Source: Miltoncostaea sp963823515
GTDB taxonomy: Bacteria > Actinomycetota > Thermoleophilia > Miltoncostaeales > Miltoncostaeaceae
DNA length: 64,000 bases
Direction: 5' to 3'
Assembly (NCBI GenBank): GCA_963823515.1
Contig: CAWGMB010000019.1
Span: 1-64,000, forward strand
In this document: positions 9,265 to 18,127 of the stretch, in pieces
Position numbering within the stretch: the first letter of the stretch is position 1
How the letters are laid out: the number at the start of each line of letters is the position of its first letter
The notes under the pieces: model-generated
The model's database searches: none
What the model saw: only the letters and a program-made list of their open reading frames with translations
Told to the model about the DNA's origin: nothing
Made by a program: the position numbers and the translations under genes

Positions 9265-9583
9265 ATGAGCCCGGAGGTCGGTAGGCGATCGTGCGGCCGA
9301 TGGCTTCGTCAACCTGCTCGGGCGTGAGCAGCTTGACCGTCTCGACGGTCGCGCCGCCGGCAGCGCCGACGGTCAATGCGATCCCTGTTGCCGCCTCGTC
9401 GTCCGGCAGGTCGACGACGACATAGAGGTCGGTCTCGCCAAAGGCGAAGTAGACGCCCTCAACGGTGCCGCCGCCGCTTGCGGTGAGGTCGTGGATCGCC
9501 TTGACGCGGCTGGCAGCGCCTTTTCCCTTCAGGCCCTCGAGGCCCATTTGGGTGTAGTTGGCCTTGAAGAGGTACTTGGGCAT
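9263..9583 (-). CDS. GYD-domain protein
   Basis: The protein is 106 aa and starts MPKYLFKANYTQMGLEGL, the standard GYD-family opening. ASRVKAIHDLTASGGGTVEGVYFAFGETDLYVVVDLPD follows in two parts, and the C-terminal strand is VETVKLLTPEQVDEAI. The fold is a ferredoxin-like dimeric alpha/beta barrel. No enzymatic activity is established for the family. The start is set by the AAGGGAG six bases before the ATG at 9583. It is 47 bases downstream of another small alpha/beta-barrel gene (9631-10002) on the same strand, probably one operon. Confidence 0.88.
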   Translation of the reverse strand: MPKYLFKANYTQMGLEGLKGKGAASRVKAIHDLTASGGGTVEGVYFAFGETDLYVVVDLPDDEAATGIALTVGAAGGATVETVKLLTPEQVDEAIGRTIAYRPPGS

Positions 9584-9630
9584 ATCGGTCTCCCTTCGCC
9601 GCTGGAGGCGCACGCAGGTCAGTGAGGCGA

Positions 9631-10002
9631 CTACCAGAGCGCCTGGACGGCCGTTCCGCAGTGCAGCGTCGCGACCGTGCCCCTGGCGCTCAACTCAACG
9701 ACCCTGGCCAGATCCCCCCAGTTCTCCGTGGCGTCCTGCCAGTGCCTGGCGACGCCGGCCGGGGACTCGTAGAACTCATCGAGCAGGAAGATCGTGTTGC
9801 CGGTCGGCTCGGAGTTCGGGTCCAACGGGTTTGCGAGCTCCGGCCCCTTGGAGATGCTGTAGGACAGAAGTGCCGTGTCGCCCTCGCGTGGGTGCCCCTT
9901 CATCCACTCGGCGTGGCTGGCGAAGATCCGATCCGCCTCGGCCACGTCATCGGGGCCCACCGTCCACATGATGATGATGTGGGTCTTGCCCAGGTTGGAC
10001 AT
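9631..10002 (-). CDS. Small ABM-like protein (123 aa)
   Basis: The ATG is preceded by AAAGGA at a good distance. The sequence begins MSNLGKTHIIIMWTVGPDDV and has an alternating strand-helix pattern with SHAEWMKGHPREGDTALLSYS. TIFLLDEFYESPAGVARHW ends in a Trp/His-rich helix. This fits the dimeric ferredoxin-like barrel of antibiotic-biosynthesis monooxygenase and DUF-type relatives, but no named family is certain. With the GYD gene downstream it forms a two-gene unit of small stress- or cofactor-type barrels. Confidence 0.72.
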   Translation of the reverse strand: MSNLGKTHIIIMWTVGPDDVAEADRIFASHAEWMKGHPREGDTALLSYSISKGPELANPLDPNSEPTGNTIFLLDEFYESPAGVARHWQDATENWGDLARVVELSARGTVATLHCGTAVQALW

Positions 10003-10447
10003 GCTGACGTCCTTTCATCAGTCGGTCCGACGGGAACACCGTTCGCAGCCCCGCCTCCCGCCCACCGGAGGGGCCGCCGACCACCGATCCCTTTTCGTGA
10101 ATCCAGTGACGCACCGCCGCCCTCGACAAGTCAACGGGGGTCTCGCCTGGCGAACCCTCTCCGAGCGCCCCGGACGCCGGCGGACATCCGCGCGCACCGA
10201 GGCAGCGCAGGGGCCCGCGGTGGGTTCTTGTTGGGGGACAGGGGTCCCGCCCCCGGGCCGGTGAAGCGCGGAGATCGCGCCGTCCAGGGCACCATGGTGA
10301 CGCTCACGGCGGAGAGGGAGAGCGCGATCGCCAGCAGGTGGTTTGCGAGGCGCCTGACGCACGCGGGCTAACAGCGCGCCGAGGATCTCGAGCGCGACCG
10401 GCGGCTCCGCCTCCCGGCAGCGATACCCGGAATCGACTTCCGCGTCG
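10003..10447. other. Intergenic, nothing recognised
   Basis: This 445-base stretch separates two minus-strand genes. The frames that stay open are Arg/Pro-rich shadows without ribosome sites. I see no RNA gene or strong hairpin. Confidence 0.5.
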
Positions 10448-10825
10448 TCAGTCGGGCTCCGCGCGAGAGGAGCCGGACTGCGCGGCCTCGTACTCCACCC
10501 TTCTCCACGGCAGCATCCCGTCGAGTTCGATGTCGAGTGTGAAACTGAGGACGGTTCTGATGAGGACGAGGACACCGAGCACGCTCACGCTCTCGAGGCT
10601 CGGGTCCACGGTGACGGTCTTGATGATGTCGGCGGCCACCAACACCTCGAGCCCGAGCAGCAGAGGACGTCCGAAGCGGCGTCGTGCGACGTCGAAGTAG
10701 CTCCTGCCGCCTCCGCGGCGCCCGAGCGAGATCGCGAGCGCACCCACTCCGCCGATCACGATGATCCCGACGCCAACCCCCTCGAAGACCTTGGCGATCC
10801 ACTCCATCGTCTCCGAGAAGTCCAC
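10448..10825 (-). CDS. DUF1622 family membrane protein
   Basis: This 125-aa protein has three hydrophobic helices (about residues 15-34, 50-68 and 78-98). An Arg-rich cytoplasmic loop, SLGRRGGGRSYFDVARRRFG, precedes LLLGLEVLVAADIIKTV, the hallmark of DUF1622. The C-terminal part (VLVLIRTVLSFTLDIELDG) also matches. Function is unknown. The GTG at 10825 is preferred over the upstream ATG because GGAAGG lies eight bases before it and family similarity begins there. Confidence 0.85.
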   Translation of the reverse strand: MDFSETMEWIAKVFEGVGVGIIVIGGVGALAISLGRRGGGRSYFDVARRRFGRPLLLGLEVLVAADIIKTVTVDPSLESVSVLGVLVLIRTVLSFTLDIELDGMLPWRRVEYEAAQSGSSRAEPD

Positions 10826-11276
10826 ACTCGCACCCTTCCAACTGAGGGAACCCGCTTTCGTGCGGGGAAGGGTACCCGACGCACCCACGCCTCCTGCGCG
10901 TGACCGGATGTTTGCAGGGCATCCGCGAAGGCGCCGACCTGGAGGCGCATGTCATCCCGGTGGCCGATGGGGAGGCAGCAGTCCCCGGAGGAGGTTCGCG
11001 GTCTCGTCGACCAGTTCGCGCCGCTTGTCCAGGGAGGCGGGGCGGCAACGTAGATGAGTGGAAGGGGGTCTGCGCGGGGTCGGCAGGGACAAGGCCGAGG
11101 ACGCGCTCGACGATGGTCCCAGGTACTTCCGGCGGCGCGGCATGCCTGCGGGCCGCCGGGCTCGCGGCGGGAGAGCGACCCAGCCCTCACGCATCGTGCG
11201 TGATGAGCGAAACCGACGGCGAGGCCGATGCAGGGGGTGCCCGCCGATCTGCGCCGGAGGACCCAGGAGGATGGAC
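10826..11276. other. Divergent intergenic region
   Basis: About 450 bases lie between the DUF1622 gene (-) and the secreted-protein gene (+). They must contain both promoters, but no convincing -35/-10 pair stands out in this composition. An AGGAGG ribosome site at 11265-11270 marks the right end. Confidence 0.5.
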
Positions 11277-11750
11277 ATGACCGCACGAAGCCGCTGGATC
11301 ACAGGCTGGATCGCCGCGACGGCGCTCGCCCCCGTCGCGATCGGTGCCGTGGTGTCCCCGGCGCTCGCGGGCGGCGGTCAGGTCACGATCTGCCACGCGA
11401 CGTCCTCGGCGACGAACCCCTTCGTCGTGATCCACCCCGCGTCGCCCGCAGTGCTGCACGCGCACCAAAAACACCACGACGGGGCCGACATCGTCCCGCC
11501 CTTTAGCTACAAGGGCGTGGACTACCCCGGTCAGAACTGGACCGCGGAGGGCAGGGCGATCTCCGAGAACGGCTGCATGGCGAAGGGGGGGCCGCCGCCG
11601 GAGCTCGCGCCGCCGCCGGAGCTGACGCCGCCGCCGGTGCTCGCGCCGCCGGAGCTGACGCCGCCGCCCCCGTCGGACGACCCTCCCGCCGATGAGCCTC
11701 CCGCCGAGGAGCCTCCCGCCGAGAGTCCGCCGCCGGTCTTCAGCTTCTAG
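11277..11750 (+). CDS. Secreted CHAT-motif protein with Pro-rich tail
   Basis: AGGAGG at 11265-11270 sits six bases before the ATG at 11277, which decides this start over the ATG at 11271. A signal peptide (RSRWITGWIAATALAPVAIG, cleavage near ALA-GG) precedes a globular part. That part has VTICHATSSATNPFVVIHP, a His-rich HAHQKHHDGADIVPPF, and a YPGQNWTAEGRAISENGC end. It is a two-cysteine module seen in many bacterial surface proteins. The last 50 residues are PPPELxPPP-type repeats ending in acidic Asp/Glu-Pro repeats. There is no LPXTG or membrane anchor. It is likely exported and wall-associated, function unknown. The next gene begins two bases after its stop. Confidence 0.78.
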   Translation: MTARSRWITGWIAATALAPVAIGAVVSPALAGGGQVTICHATSSATNPFVVIHPASPAVLHAHQKHHDGADIVPPFSYKGVDYPGQNWTAEGRAISENGCMAKGGPPPELAPPPELTPPPVLAPPELTPPPPSDDPPADEPPAEEPPAESPPPVFSF

Positions 11751-11752
11751 CG

Positions 11753-12211
11753 ATGAGCCGCTCGGCGGCCCTCTGGGCCGTGATCGTGATGATCGTCCTG
11801 GCCGGCGGCGCGGAAGCCGCCGTCGGCCTGCCGGCGCCCGCCTACCGCGCGGCGGCCGAGCGGGTCTGTACCACCGCCAACGCCCGACTCGCGGCGCTGC
11901 CGGCCCCGCGGACCTCCGACGAGGTGAGGACCTGGGTCGCCGGGGCCGTGCCGATCGTGACCGCCTCGTCGAAGCGCCTGCGCGCCCTGGCGCCGCCGCC
12001 CCGGCTGCGCGCGCGTCATCGCGCATGGCGCGTCGCGCTCGCCCGCCGCTCGGCCGCCGCGCGGGCCCTCCGTACCCGTATCGCCGCCGGCGCGCCGCCG
12101 GTCGCCGCGCTCGGGGCCGCCCTGCCGCGCCTCAACGCTCTCAAGCGCGCCGCGCGGGTCCGGGCCCGGGCGCTCGGGCTGCGCACCTGCGCGGGGCGGC
12201 CGCGCGGCTGA
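11753..12211 (+). CDS. Secreted Ala/Arg-rich helical protein (152 aa)
   Basis: An N-terminal hydrophobic segment, ALWAVIVMIVLAGGAEA, is a probable signal peptide. A helical domain with two cysteines (about residues 39 and 146) follows and contains PAYRAAAERVCTTANARLAAL and a TSSKRL-type basic helix. It resembles the small exported helical proteins common in Thermoleophilia. No enzymatic motif is seen. It starts two bases after the preceding gene's TAG, so the two are co-transcribed and probably both destined for the envelope. Confidence 0.6.
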   Translation: MSRSAALWAVIVMIVLAGGAEAAVGLPAPAYRAAAERVCTTANARLAALPAPRTSDEVRTWVAGAVPIVTASSKRLRALAPPPRLRARHRAWRVALARRSAAARALRTRIAAGAPPVAALGAALPRLNALKRAARVRARALGLRTCAGRPRG

Positions 12212-13237
12212 CCCTGGGTCGCGCTCTCGCCCCCCATCCCTGCGGTAGAGCATGTTCAGGATGTCGCGGCGCGCAACCACGGTGGATTCATGGGCGGGCG
12301 GGCGACCGTGAGGCCCGTCGAGATGCAGGTGGTCAACATCGTGCGCCTGGACGTCGACGGCCTGGCCGGCGCGCGCCGGCCCGTTCGCTGCGATGGCGAT
12401 GATGCGGCGGCTCGAGGGCGGTACCAAGGGGTCTACCCGGGGTCTGGCGCCCGCGGCGGGTGAGGCGGCGGCACGGGTTCGAATCCCGTTGGGGGCATCC
12501 CTGATGGGCAACAAGACCCGGCATCATGCGGCAGGTGTGAGCACGGAATGGTCACGTGGTGGTCACGCGGCACCCCCCGGGGTGGAGGGGATCGGGGCAC
12601 CCGCGCGAGCGTGGCGGACCACTGCGCGACCATGGACTGCCTGTGAGGCCTGGCAACGGGTCCGGGCACGCTGAACCCCAGGGCTCGTCGCCCATGGCGT
12701 CGGCGGGTACGCGCTCGATCCCGTTCGCTCGCGCTCGACTGGCTGCGCGGATACAACGCCGCGCGCGGACCGCTCTTTCCGCCGCGTCGGCAAGCCCGGC
12801 AAGACGAGACCCGGCGTGGTTGCGGTTACGCTCCGCGCCCAGACGCGGATCCGGGTCACCTTTCGCATCGGGGTCCGGTACCAGCGCCACCGCGCGGTCG
12901 CGCGTGGCACGCGGCGGGTGACTTCCCCATCCCCCGCTGCGGATCCTGCACGGTTATGAAGGTGCGGATCGTCGCCTCCGGCGCGACCTGCGACACCTCC
13001 CGGATCGCCGCGGACCGCCGGAGCGCCCTCCGCCAGCCGGGCGGGCCGCCCGGCGCGGAACCGGAGCCACTCATCGGCGTGCCCCTGGGGTCTGGCGACG
13101 GACGATTCGGAGTTCGCATCAGCGTCACTCAGCCCGGCGGCGAAGCGAGCGCCGCGAGGAGTTGAAGCCCGATGCGCAGACCTCGTCCGCTGCTACGGGG
13201 TCTCCACCGAGACCCGGTGGATCGACCAGGGCCGGCC
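12212..13237. other. Gene-poor kilobase with tRNA remnant and possible coding scrap
   Basis: No complete gene is supported here. Besides the tRNA 3' fragment (12473-12497), one + strand frame, about 12673-12960, looks less random than its neighbours. It includes GCADTTPRADRSFRRVGKPG and then VAVTLRAQTRIRVTFRI, resembling a secreted-protein C-terminus, but has no start codon or ribosome site. Another scrap, LVRCYGVSTETRWIDQGRPY, occurs at about 13181-13240 on the + strand. Both could be decayed genes. Confidence 0.4.
12473..12497 (+). other. tRNA 3'-end fragment (T-arm plus acceptor strand), possible attachment-site remnant
   Basis: T-stem ACGGG (12473-12477), loop TTCGAAT, stem CCCGT, then a 7-base acceptor strand TGGGGGC and discriminator A give a perfect tRNA 3' end. 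No matching 5' half (GCCCCCA) or anticodon arm lies within 100 bases upstream. The orphan 3' end is the type of footprint left by integration into a tRNA gene, and the acceptor resembles that of some tRNA-Leu genes. Confidence 0.5.
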
Positions 13238-14077
13238 CTACGACGCCGTCGTGACGAGCGACGTCGCCGGCATGGCGATCCCCCCGCCGTCGCGGAAGGG
13301 TGCGAGCCCGTCGGCGACCTGAGCCCGCACGGCGGCGCGCTCGTCGTCGTCGAGGCGGGCGATGACCATCGCGAGTGCGCCCGCCGCGTCGTTCACGAAG
13401 GCCCAGTAGTCGTCGGCGTCGTCGAAGGTCCAGGTGAAGGCCACCTCCTCGACGTCGAGGCTCGTGAACCCCGCCTGGGCGAACAGGGCCTCGAGGCGGG
13501 CACGGTCGCCGAGGGCGAGGATGCCCGGGGCGCCGCTCTGCGGGGCCGGCATGTGTCCGCGCTGGTTCAGCACGCCCGAGGGCAGCGCCGCCCAGGGGTT
13601 CTGCTGGGCCCCTGCGAAGACGGCGCAGGACAGCCGGCCGCCCGGTCGCAGAACCCGGCGGGTCTCGGCGAGGGCCGCACCCGGGTCGGCCATCAGCATG
13701 TATCCCCATCGGCAGAGCACGGCATCGACGGCATCGGTCGGCAGATCCAGTCGCTCCGCGTCGAGGACCCGGAACTCGACGTTTTCGAGTCCCAATGCCG
13801 CCGCATGCCGCTTGGCGGCGTCGATCATCGCCGGAGAGAAGTCGCTGACGATCACCCGGCCGCCGGGGGAGACCGCGCGCGCCGCCGCCAGTCCGACAAC
13901 CCCCGTGCCGGCCGCAAGATCGAGGATCGTCTCGCCGGCCCTGAGAGCCACCCGCTCGAGCATCCGCTCGGCTACCGGCCGCGCCCTCTCCTCGAGATAG
14001 GCGTGGCGGTCGTCCCATCCGCGCGCCATCGCCTCCCAGACCGCACGACTCACGCGAGTGAACTCAGACGATCCCAT
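13238..14077 (-). CDS. Class I SAM-dependent methyltransferase (UbiE-like)
   Basis: The protein is 279 aa. Motif I ETILDLAAGTGVVGLAAAR (about residues 49-67) binds SAM. The acidic motif II loop VIVSDFSPAMIDAAK, the motif III/IV region VDAVLCRWGYMLM and the post-motif RVLRPGGRLSCAVF are all present. The N-terminal helix with WEAMARGWDDRHAYLEE is typical of ubiquinone/menaquinone-type or small-molecule methyltransferases. Substrate cannot be read from the sequence. The C-terminal region after residue 190 is the variable substrate cap. It stands alone, with no operon partner. A CTCAC-gcga-GTGAA sequence inside its first codons resembles the LuxR-linked palindromes but is coding. Confidence 0.9.
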   Translation of the reverse strand: MGSSEFTRVSRAVWEAMARGWDDRHAYLEERARPVAERMLERVALRAGETILDLAAGTGVVGLAAARAVSPGGRVIVSDFSPAMIDAAKRHAAALGLENVEFRVLDAERLDLPTDAVDAVLCRWGYMLMADPGAALAETRRVLRPGGRLSCAVFAGAQQNPWAALPSGVLNQRGHMPAPQSGAPGILALGDRARLEALFAQAGFTSLDVEEVAFTWTFDDADDYWAFVNDAAGALAMVIARLDDDERAAVRAQVADGLAPFRDGGGIAMPATSLVTTAS

Positions 14078-14377
14078 GATGTGGCTGACCCTATTACGGC
14101 CCCTTGGGAAAATGCCACCGCCACACCGGCGGGCCTCCGCGTGGACGGTGGTCGGGCGCGCAGTCGAGGACCTGCCTCCCGTGTTCGAGCGCTACCCCGA
14201 GTGGTGGCCGGAGACGTGGCGCGCGCGGCGACTCGGTAGCGCCCATCCCGGAAGCCGTGAGACGATCGCCCGCGTGCATGCCAAGGTGTTCCGGGTGCGT
14301 CCGGCGGTGCCTGGCGTCCGGGGCTCGAGCGGCGGGCGCGGGCGTGCAGGCCGAAACATCGACAGAGAGGTGCGAGG
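14078..14377. other. Divergent intergenic region
   Basis: Three hundred bases lie between a methyltransferase (-) and a secreted protein (+). The only signal I can support is the GAGAGG ribosome site before the + gene at about 14366-14371. Confidence 0.5.
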
Positions 14378-15406
14378 ATGCGCATCTCAGGACGCGCTCT
14401 GACCGCGGCGGCAACCGTCGCGATAGCCGCGGTGGCGGCGGTCGCCGCGATGACCGCAGGGGGGCAGACCGCGGCCGGCGACGAATTCGACGTGATCCGG
14501 CAGGTCTCGGTCGGCAAGAACCCGGGTCCGGTGACCTATGGCTACGGCGCGGGATGGGTGATCAACCAGGGCGATCCGAGCGTGACCCGGATCGACGCCG
14601 TCACCGGGGTGACGGTCACGACCGCGGTCGCGGCCGGTCCCATCTCGATCACGGCCGGGTTCAACTCGATCTGGGTGCTCACGGGAGAGGGCAAGTCGAC
14701 GGCCACGATCTACCGCCTGAACGGGGCCACCGGGAAGGTGCAGAAGACCCTCCGCGCGTCCCTCCCGATCAACTACGGCGCCGATATCGCGACTGCCTCC
14801 GGCTACGTCTGGGCGAGCAGCGACGGCCAGGCGAAGCTGGTCCGGATCGACCCGTCCAACAACACGGCGGTGATCAAGAAGGTGCCGACCCACGCGGGCT
14901 TCACGACCGGCGACTCGAAGCTCTGGACGACTGTCGGCTACTCGAGCCCGAAGCTCCAGTCCTGGAACCCGAAGACGCTGGAGGTCGAGCGCTCGATCGG
15001 GATCGGGAGCGTGTACGACGGCGCCGGTTTGGTCCGGCTGACCTACGGCTCCAGCCACGTCTACGTGAGCGAGACGGAGCCGAACGACGACGGCTGGACC
15101 GGAGCGGTGTCGCTCAGCCAGGGCAAGGTCGTGGCGAGATACGACAGCAACGTCGAGCTGCGGTGCACCGACACGGGCAACAACGCCCTGTGGCTCGGCA
15201 TCGACTACGACGACCTCAGCGCCACGCCTGCACAGATCGTGGCGCTCAACGAGGACAACCTGGCGGTCCTGAAGTCCCAGCAGCCGTTCCCGAGCGGGTC
15301 GACCAACGGGTCGGTCGGCTGCGTCGGAACCGGCGGGGGCTACATCTGGGTGCCCGACGGACAGACGCCGGGATCGGTCTACCAGCTGGTGTCGAGCACG
15401 AGCTGA
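14378..15406 (+). CDS. Secreted beta-propeller-like protein (342 aa)
   Basis: The signal peptide (LTAAATVAIAAVAAVAAMTA) is followed by repeated four-strand blades of about 45 residues. These are recognisable by VTYGYGAGWVINQGDPSVTR, ISITAGFNSIWVLTGEGKST, ADIATASGYVWASSDGQAK and FTTGDSKLWTTVGY. This is the YVTN/Virginiamycin-B-lyase-like propeller pattern. Two cysteines near the end (CTDTGNN and GCVGTGG) may form a disulfide. No catalytic residues are evident; such proteins often act as extracellular binding scaffolds. A GAGAGG site precedes the ATG, and a stem-loop follows the stop. Confidence 0.78.
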   Translation: MRISGRALTAAATVAIAAVAAVAAMTAGGQTAAGDEFDVIRQVSVGKNPGPVTYGYGAGWVINQGDPSVTRIDAVTGVTVTTAVAAGPISITAGFNSIWVLTGEGKSTATIYRLNGATGKVQKTLRASLPINYGADIATASGYVWASSDGQAKLVRIDPSNNTAVIKKVPTHAGFTTGDSKLWTTVGYSSPKLQSWNPKTLEVERSIGIGSVYDGAGLVRLTYGSSHVYVSETEPNDDGWTGAVSLSQGKVVARYDSNVELRCTDTGNNALWLGIDYDDLSATPAQIVALNEDNLAVLKSQQPFPSGSTNGSVGCVGTGGGYIWVPDGQTPGSVYQLVSSTS

Positions 15407-15418
15407 GCCATACATGGC

Positions 15419-15445
15419 CGGCGCCGCCCTGCGACGGCGGCGCCG
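15419..15445 (+). terminator. Stem-loop after the propeller gene
   Basis: CGGCGCCGCC (15419-15428) pairs perfectly with GGCGGCGCCG (15436-15445) around a 7-base loop, 13 bases after the stop codon. The remaining 310 bases to the next gene hold nothing I recognise. Confidence 0.6.
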
Positions 15446-15759
15446 ACCGCACAGGGCCGCGGAGCGACCCAAGGCCGTGCCCGGAGCACGCGTCGCTTGG
15501 GGGACCGGGGCGCAGCCACCCGGTAACAGGCCGACGGCATTCCATCGCTCCGGAGTCGGTGACCAGGCAGCGACAGGCGGGGCCCCGGCGCCCGGTGGAT
15601 GGAGTCACGAGCCCTCGCTCGCATCCGTCGCGGCGGGACTGCCTGCCCTCCTTCGGATCCCCTCACACCGTAGGCTCCCGGAATGACGAGCCTGCGGCGA
15701 GACGAAGGCACCGGCGGGGGACTCGCCGAGCCGGCCGCCGAAACGGAGGGTCGGAGGGA

Positions 15760-16167
15760 ATGACGCCGACGCGTGGCGAGGCGGCTTCAGCGAACATCAC
15801 GACGCGGATCCACGAGCTGGGGGATTGGAGAGGCGAGACCCTCGCTCGTGTCCGCCGGCTCATCCACGATGCCGACCCCGATATCCAGGAGGAATGGAAA
15901 TGGCGGGGGACCCCCGTCTGGTCCCACGACGGCGACGTCTGCACGGGGGAGTCGTACAAGCAGGTCGTGAAGCTCACCTTCTTTCGGGGCGCCTCCATCG
16001 AGGACCCGAAGAGGCTCTTCAACTCCAGCCTGGAGGGGAACGCGCGGCGTGCGATCGATCTCCGCGAGGGGGAGAAGATCGACGAAGCCGCCTTCACGGA
16101 ACTCATCCGCGCCGCGGTGGCGGCCAACTGCGCAGCGCGCGCTCAGCGGGCAGCCAAGAAGAAGTAG
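15760..16167 (+). CDS. DUF1801 (YdhG-like) domain protein
   Basis: This 135-aa protein has the DUF1801 layout. A helix (RGETLARVRRLIHDADPDIQ) leads to the EEWKWRGTPVWSHDGDVC strand region. The core is YKQVVKLTFFRGASIEDPKRLFNSSLEG, ending in a basic KIDEAAF...AAKKK helix. Relatives bind in a PF08818 alpha/beta fold with no settled activity; some are frataxin-like. GGAGGG nine bases before the ATG supports this start, although a second GGAGGG abuts it. The frame stays open far upstream, but that part is non-coding. Confidence 0.82.
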   Translation: MTPTRGEAASANITTRIHELGDWRGETLARVRRLIHDADPDIQEEWKWRGTPVWSHDGDVCTGESYKQVVKLTFFRGASIEDPKRLFNSSLEGNARRAIDLREGEKIDEAAFTELIRAAVAANCAARAQRAAKKK

Positions 16168-16266
16168 GCCCGGCTCCCGGGAGCACTCTTGGAGGAAGGG
16201 TCACCCCGGTTGGGAGACCCGCCCCGCCGACCGGTCAGGATGGTCGGCCCGCGAGAGCCTGGGGCG

Positions 16267-17829
16267 TCAGCGAGTGACGGCCCGGCCACGCGCGGCGGCG
16301 GCCCGGCGGCGTGCCGCCGCGGCGCGCGCGGCCGCCGCGAGCGCCTTCTTGTCGGCGACGCAGAAGTTGCTCACCCCCAGGGGCGCCCGCGTGTACCTCG
16401 TGCCGCGATAGGGCCAGATGCGCCAGACGTAGCAGGTGCGCGGCCTCAGCTTTCGCGGCGGAAGACGGAAGGCGCGGCCGCGCGGAAACGCCGAGAGGAC
16501 CTTGCGGACCGTGGTGGGCCGCCGCCCTTGGCCCCGCGTGACGCGGAAGACCTGGACGTTGTAGAGCTTCGTTCCGCGCGGCCCCTTGCGCCAGCGCAGG
16601 ACCGGCCTGCGCGTCCGCACGACGAGGCCGGCCCGCGGCCGCAGGCGCCGGGCGTTGGACCGCGGCAGCGACTTGGGCGTGCCGGCCGCGCCGACCTCGC
16701 CCCCGACGGTGGCCGGCGGCGGTCCGGCGGGCGGCGGCGCGGGACGCGTGACCAGCGCCGAGGTCACCTCGCGTGAGAGGCCCGCGTTGTCCTTGGCCTC
16801 GAGCACGAAGCGGATCGTCTCGGCGGGCGCAGCGTAGGCGGCGAGATCGATGTCGCTCGTGACCTCGCCGGTGGAGGAGGAGGCGACGGGCGGGCCGTCG
16901 GCGCTTCGGGCGTGGAGGGTCCAGTCCTGGACGCCGCTCGTGGCGTCGCTGACGTCCACCGTCACCCGCACGCCGTCGTTGGGTAGCCCGAGCACGCGGA
17001 CGGCCGCCGAGGGTGGGGTGCGGTCGATCCGAAGGGTCGCGTCCTGGGGGGCCGCGGCGGCCGTCCCGTCGCCGTCAACCTCGAGCCGGAGCGGGTGCAC
17101 GCCGTCCGGAAGGGACGCCAGGTCGAGCGCCGCGGCGTGCGCGCCCTGCCCCGGTGCGGCCCCGTAGAGGGGGCGCCCGCCGGCGCCGACGCGCTGCCGG
17201 CCGATCCCGTCGGAGCCGAAGTTGTCCGAGACCTGCCACGCGACCCACGCCGTGTCGCCGCTGATCCAGCCGCTCGGCACGCTCGTCCACCGCGCCGAGG
17301 GCGCCTCGGTGTCGCGCACCCAGATCGCCGGATCGAGGAAGGTCCACACGCGGTTCGGCTGCCGGCGCGCCTCCGTCTGGTAGAGCCGCAGCGACGCCGT
17401 CAGCGCACGCATGCCGACCCGGTAGGCCTTCGGCGCCGAGGGGCTGCGCGGGATGTCGGACTCGGGGAGCTCCCAGGCGAGCGCACCGTCGGCGAGAACC
17501 TGCTGCGCGACGGAGGTCGCCGTCTGGTGGAAGCGGACGACGCGCCAGCTGAGGGCCTCGATCACCGACCCTGCCACCGGTGTGCGCAGGTCGATCTGCC
17601 ACTTGGTGCCCGTCAGGGACGTCGCGATGGGCGGGCAGGTCACGCCGAAGCTCGCCCCGGCCTGGGCGACCGAGCATTGGCCGTCCGCGGCCGACTGGGC
17701 GACGAGTGCCTCGATCCCGAAGCCGTAGAGGCTCCCCTCCGTGGCCGCGGCGGGCGTCGCCGTCACGAGCCCCGCCGCGACGGCGACGCAGAGACCGAAC
17801 CCTCGGGCGGCCGTCGCTCGCCGGGGCAT
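16267..17829 (-). CDS. Secreted multidomain surface protein with Ig-like region and basic C-terminal module
   Basis: Starting at ATG 17829, a signal peptide (GFGLCVAVAAGLVTATPAAA) leads a 520-residue exported protein. The N-terminal half has two cysteines (CSVAQ and VTCPP) in a lectin-like sandwich pattern. The middle contains Ig-like strands with TPPSAAVRVLGLPNDGVRV and a TSGVQDWTL turn typical of bacterial Big/Ig-like repeats. The C-terminal module (RLRPRAGLVVRTRRPVLRWR, YNVQVFRV, TCYVWRIWPYRGTRY) is a fibronectin-III-like domain that I associate with Thermoleophilia surface proteins. It ends in an Ala/Arg tail, VTR. No anchor is visible. Function is unknown. Confidence 0.72.
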   Translation of the reverse strand: MPRRATAARGFGLCVAVAAGLVTATPAAATEGSLYGFGIEALVAQSAADGQCSVAQAGASFGVTCPPIATSLTGTKWQIDLRTPVAGSVIEALSWRVVRFHQTATSVAQQVLADGALAWELPESDIPRSPSAPKAYRVGMRALTASLRLYQTEARRQPNRVWTFLDPAIWVRDTEAPSARWTSVPSGWISGDTAWVAWQVSDNFGSDGIGRQRVGAGGRPLYGAAPGQGAHAAALDLASLPDGVHPLRLEVDGDGTAAAAPQDATLRIDRTPPSAAVRVLGLPNDGVRVTVDVSDATSGVQDWTLHARSADGPPVASSSTGEVTSDIDLAAYAAPAETIRFVLEAKDNAGLSREVTSALVTRPAPPPAGPPPATVGGEVGAAGTPKSLPRSNARRLRPRAGLVVRTRRPVLRWRKGPRGTKLYNVQVFRVTRGQGRRPTTVRKVLSAFPRGRAFRLPPRKLRPRTCYVWRIWPYRGTRYTRAPLGVSNFCVADKKALAAAARAAAARRRAAAARGRAVTR

Positions 17830-18127
17830 CAGGCCGAGCTCACCGGACGAGGGGCGGACGTGTCCTCGGCACGCCGGACCGCCGACGGCGTGACGAGGGC
17901 GGGCCCAGCCGGTCACAGTCGCTCGAGATCGTTGTCGTCAACGTCGTCGCCTTACCGCCGCCGTTCGTGGACGGAGCGAACCACCCGCCAAGGAGAGCAG
18001 CAGTGAGGAGGGCTCGCAAGACGGCCAGGAGGGAGGTTGACCGCGCGGTCTGGATGGTTTCGCGGCATTCCCGGCACCCGCGACGGCCGGCCGTCGCCCC
18101 GCCCGCCCGCGGCGCTAACCTCGCCGG

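Noticed and set aside
12229..12258. GCGGTAGAGCA at 12242-12252 resembles a tRNA D-arm, preceded by GCCCCCC, which could pair with the orphan acceptor at 12490-12496.
   Set aside because: The D-stem does not pair, the acceptor has a mismatch, and the 240-base gap to the T-arm would need an intron for which I see no structure.
14049..14062. CTCAC-gcga-GTGAA, a fourth possible copy of the LuxR-linked palindrome.
   Set aside because: It lies inside the first codons of a methyltransferase (FTRVS) and can be explained by coding constraint.
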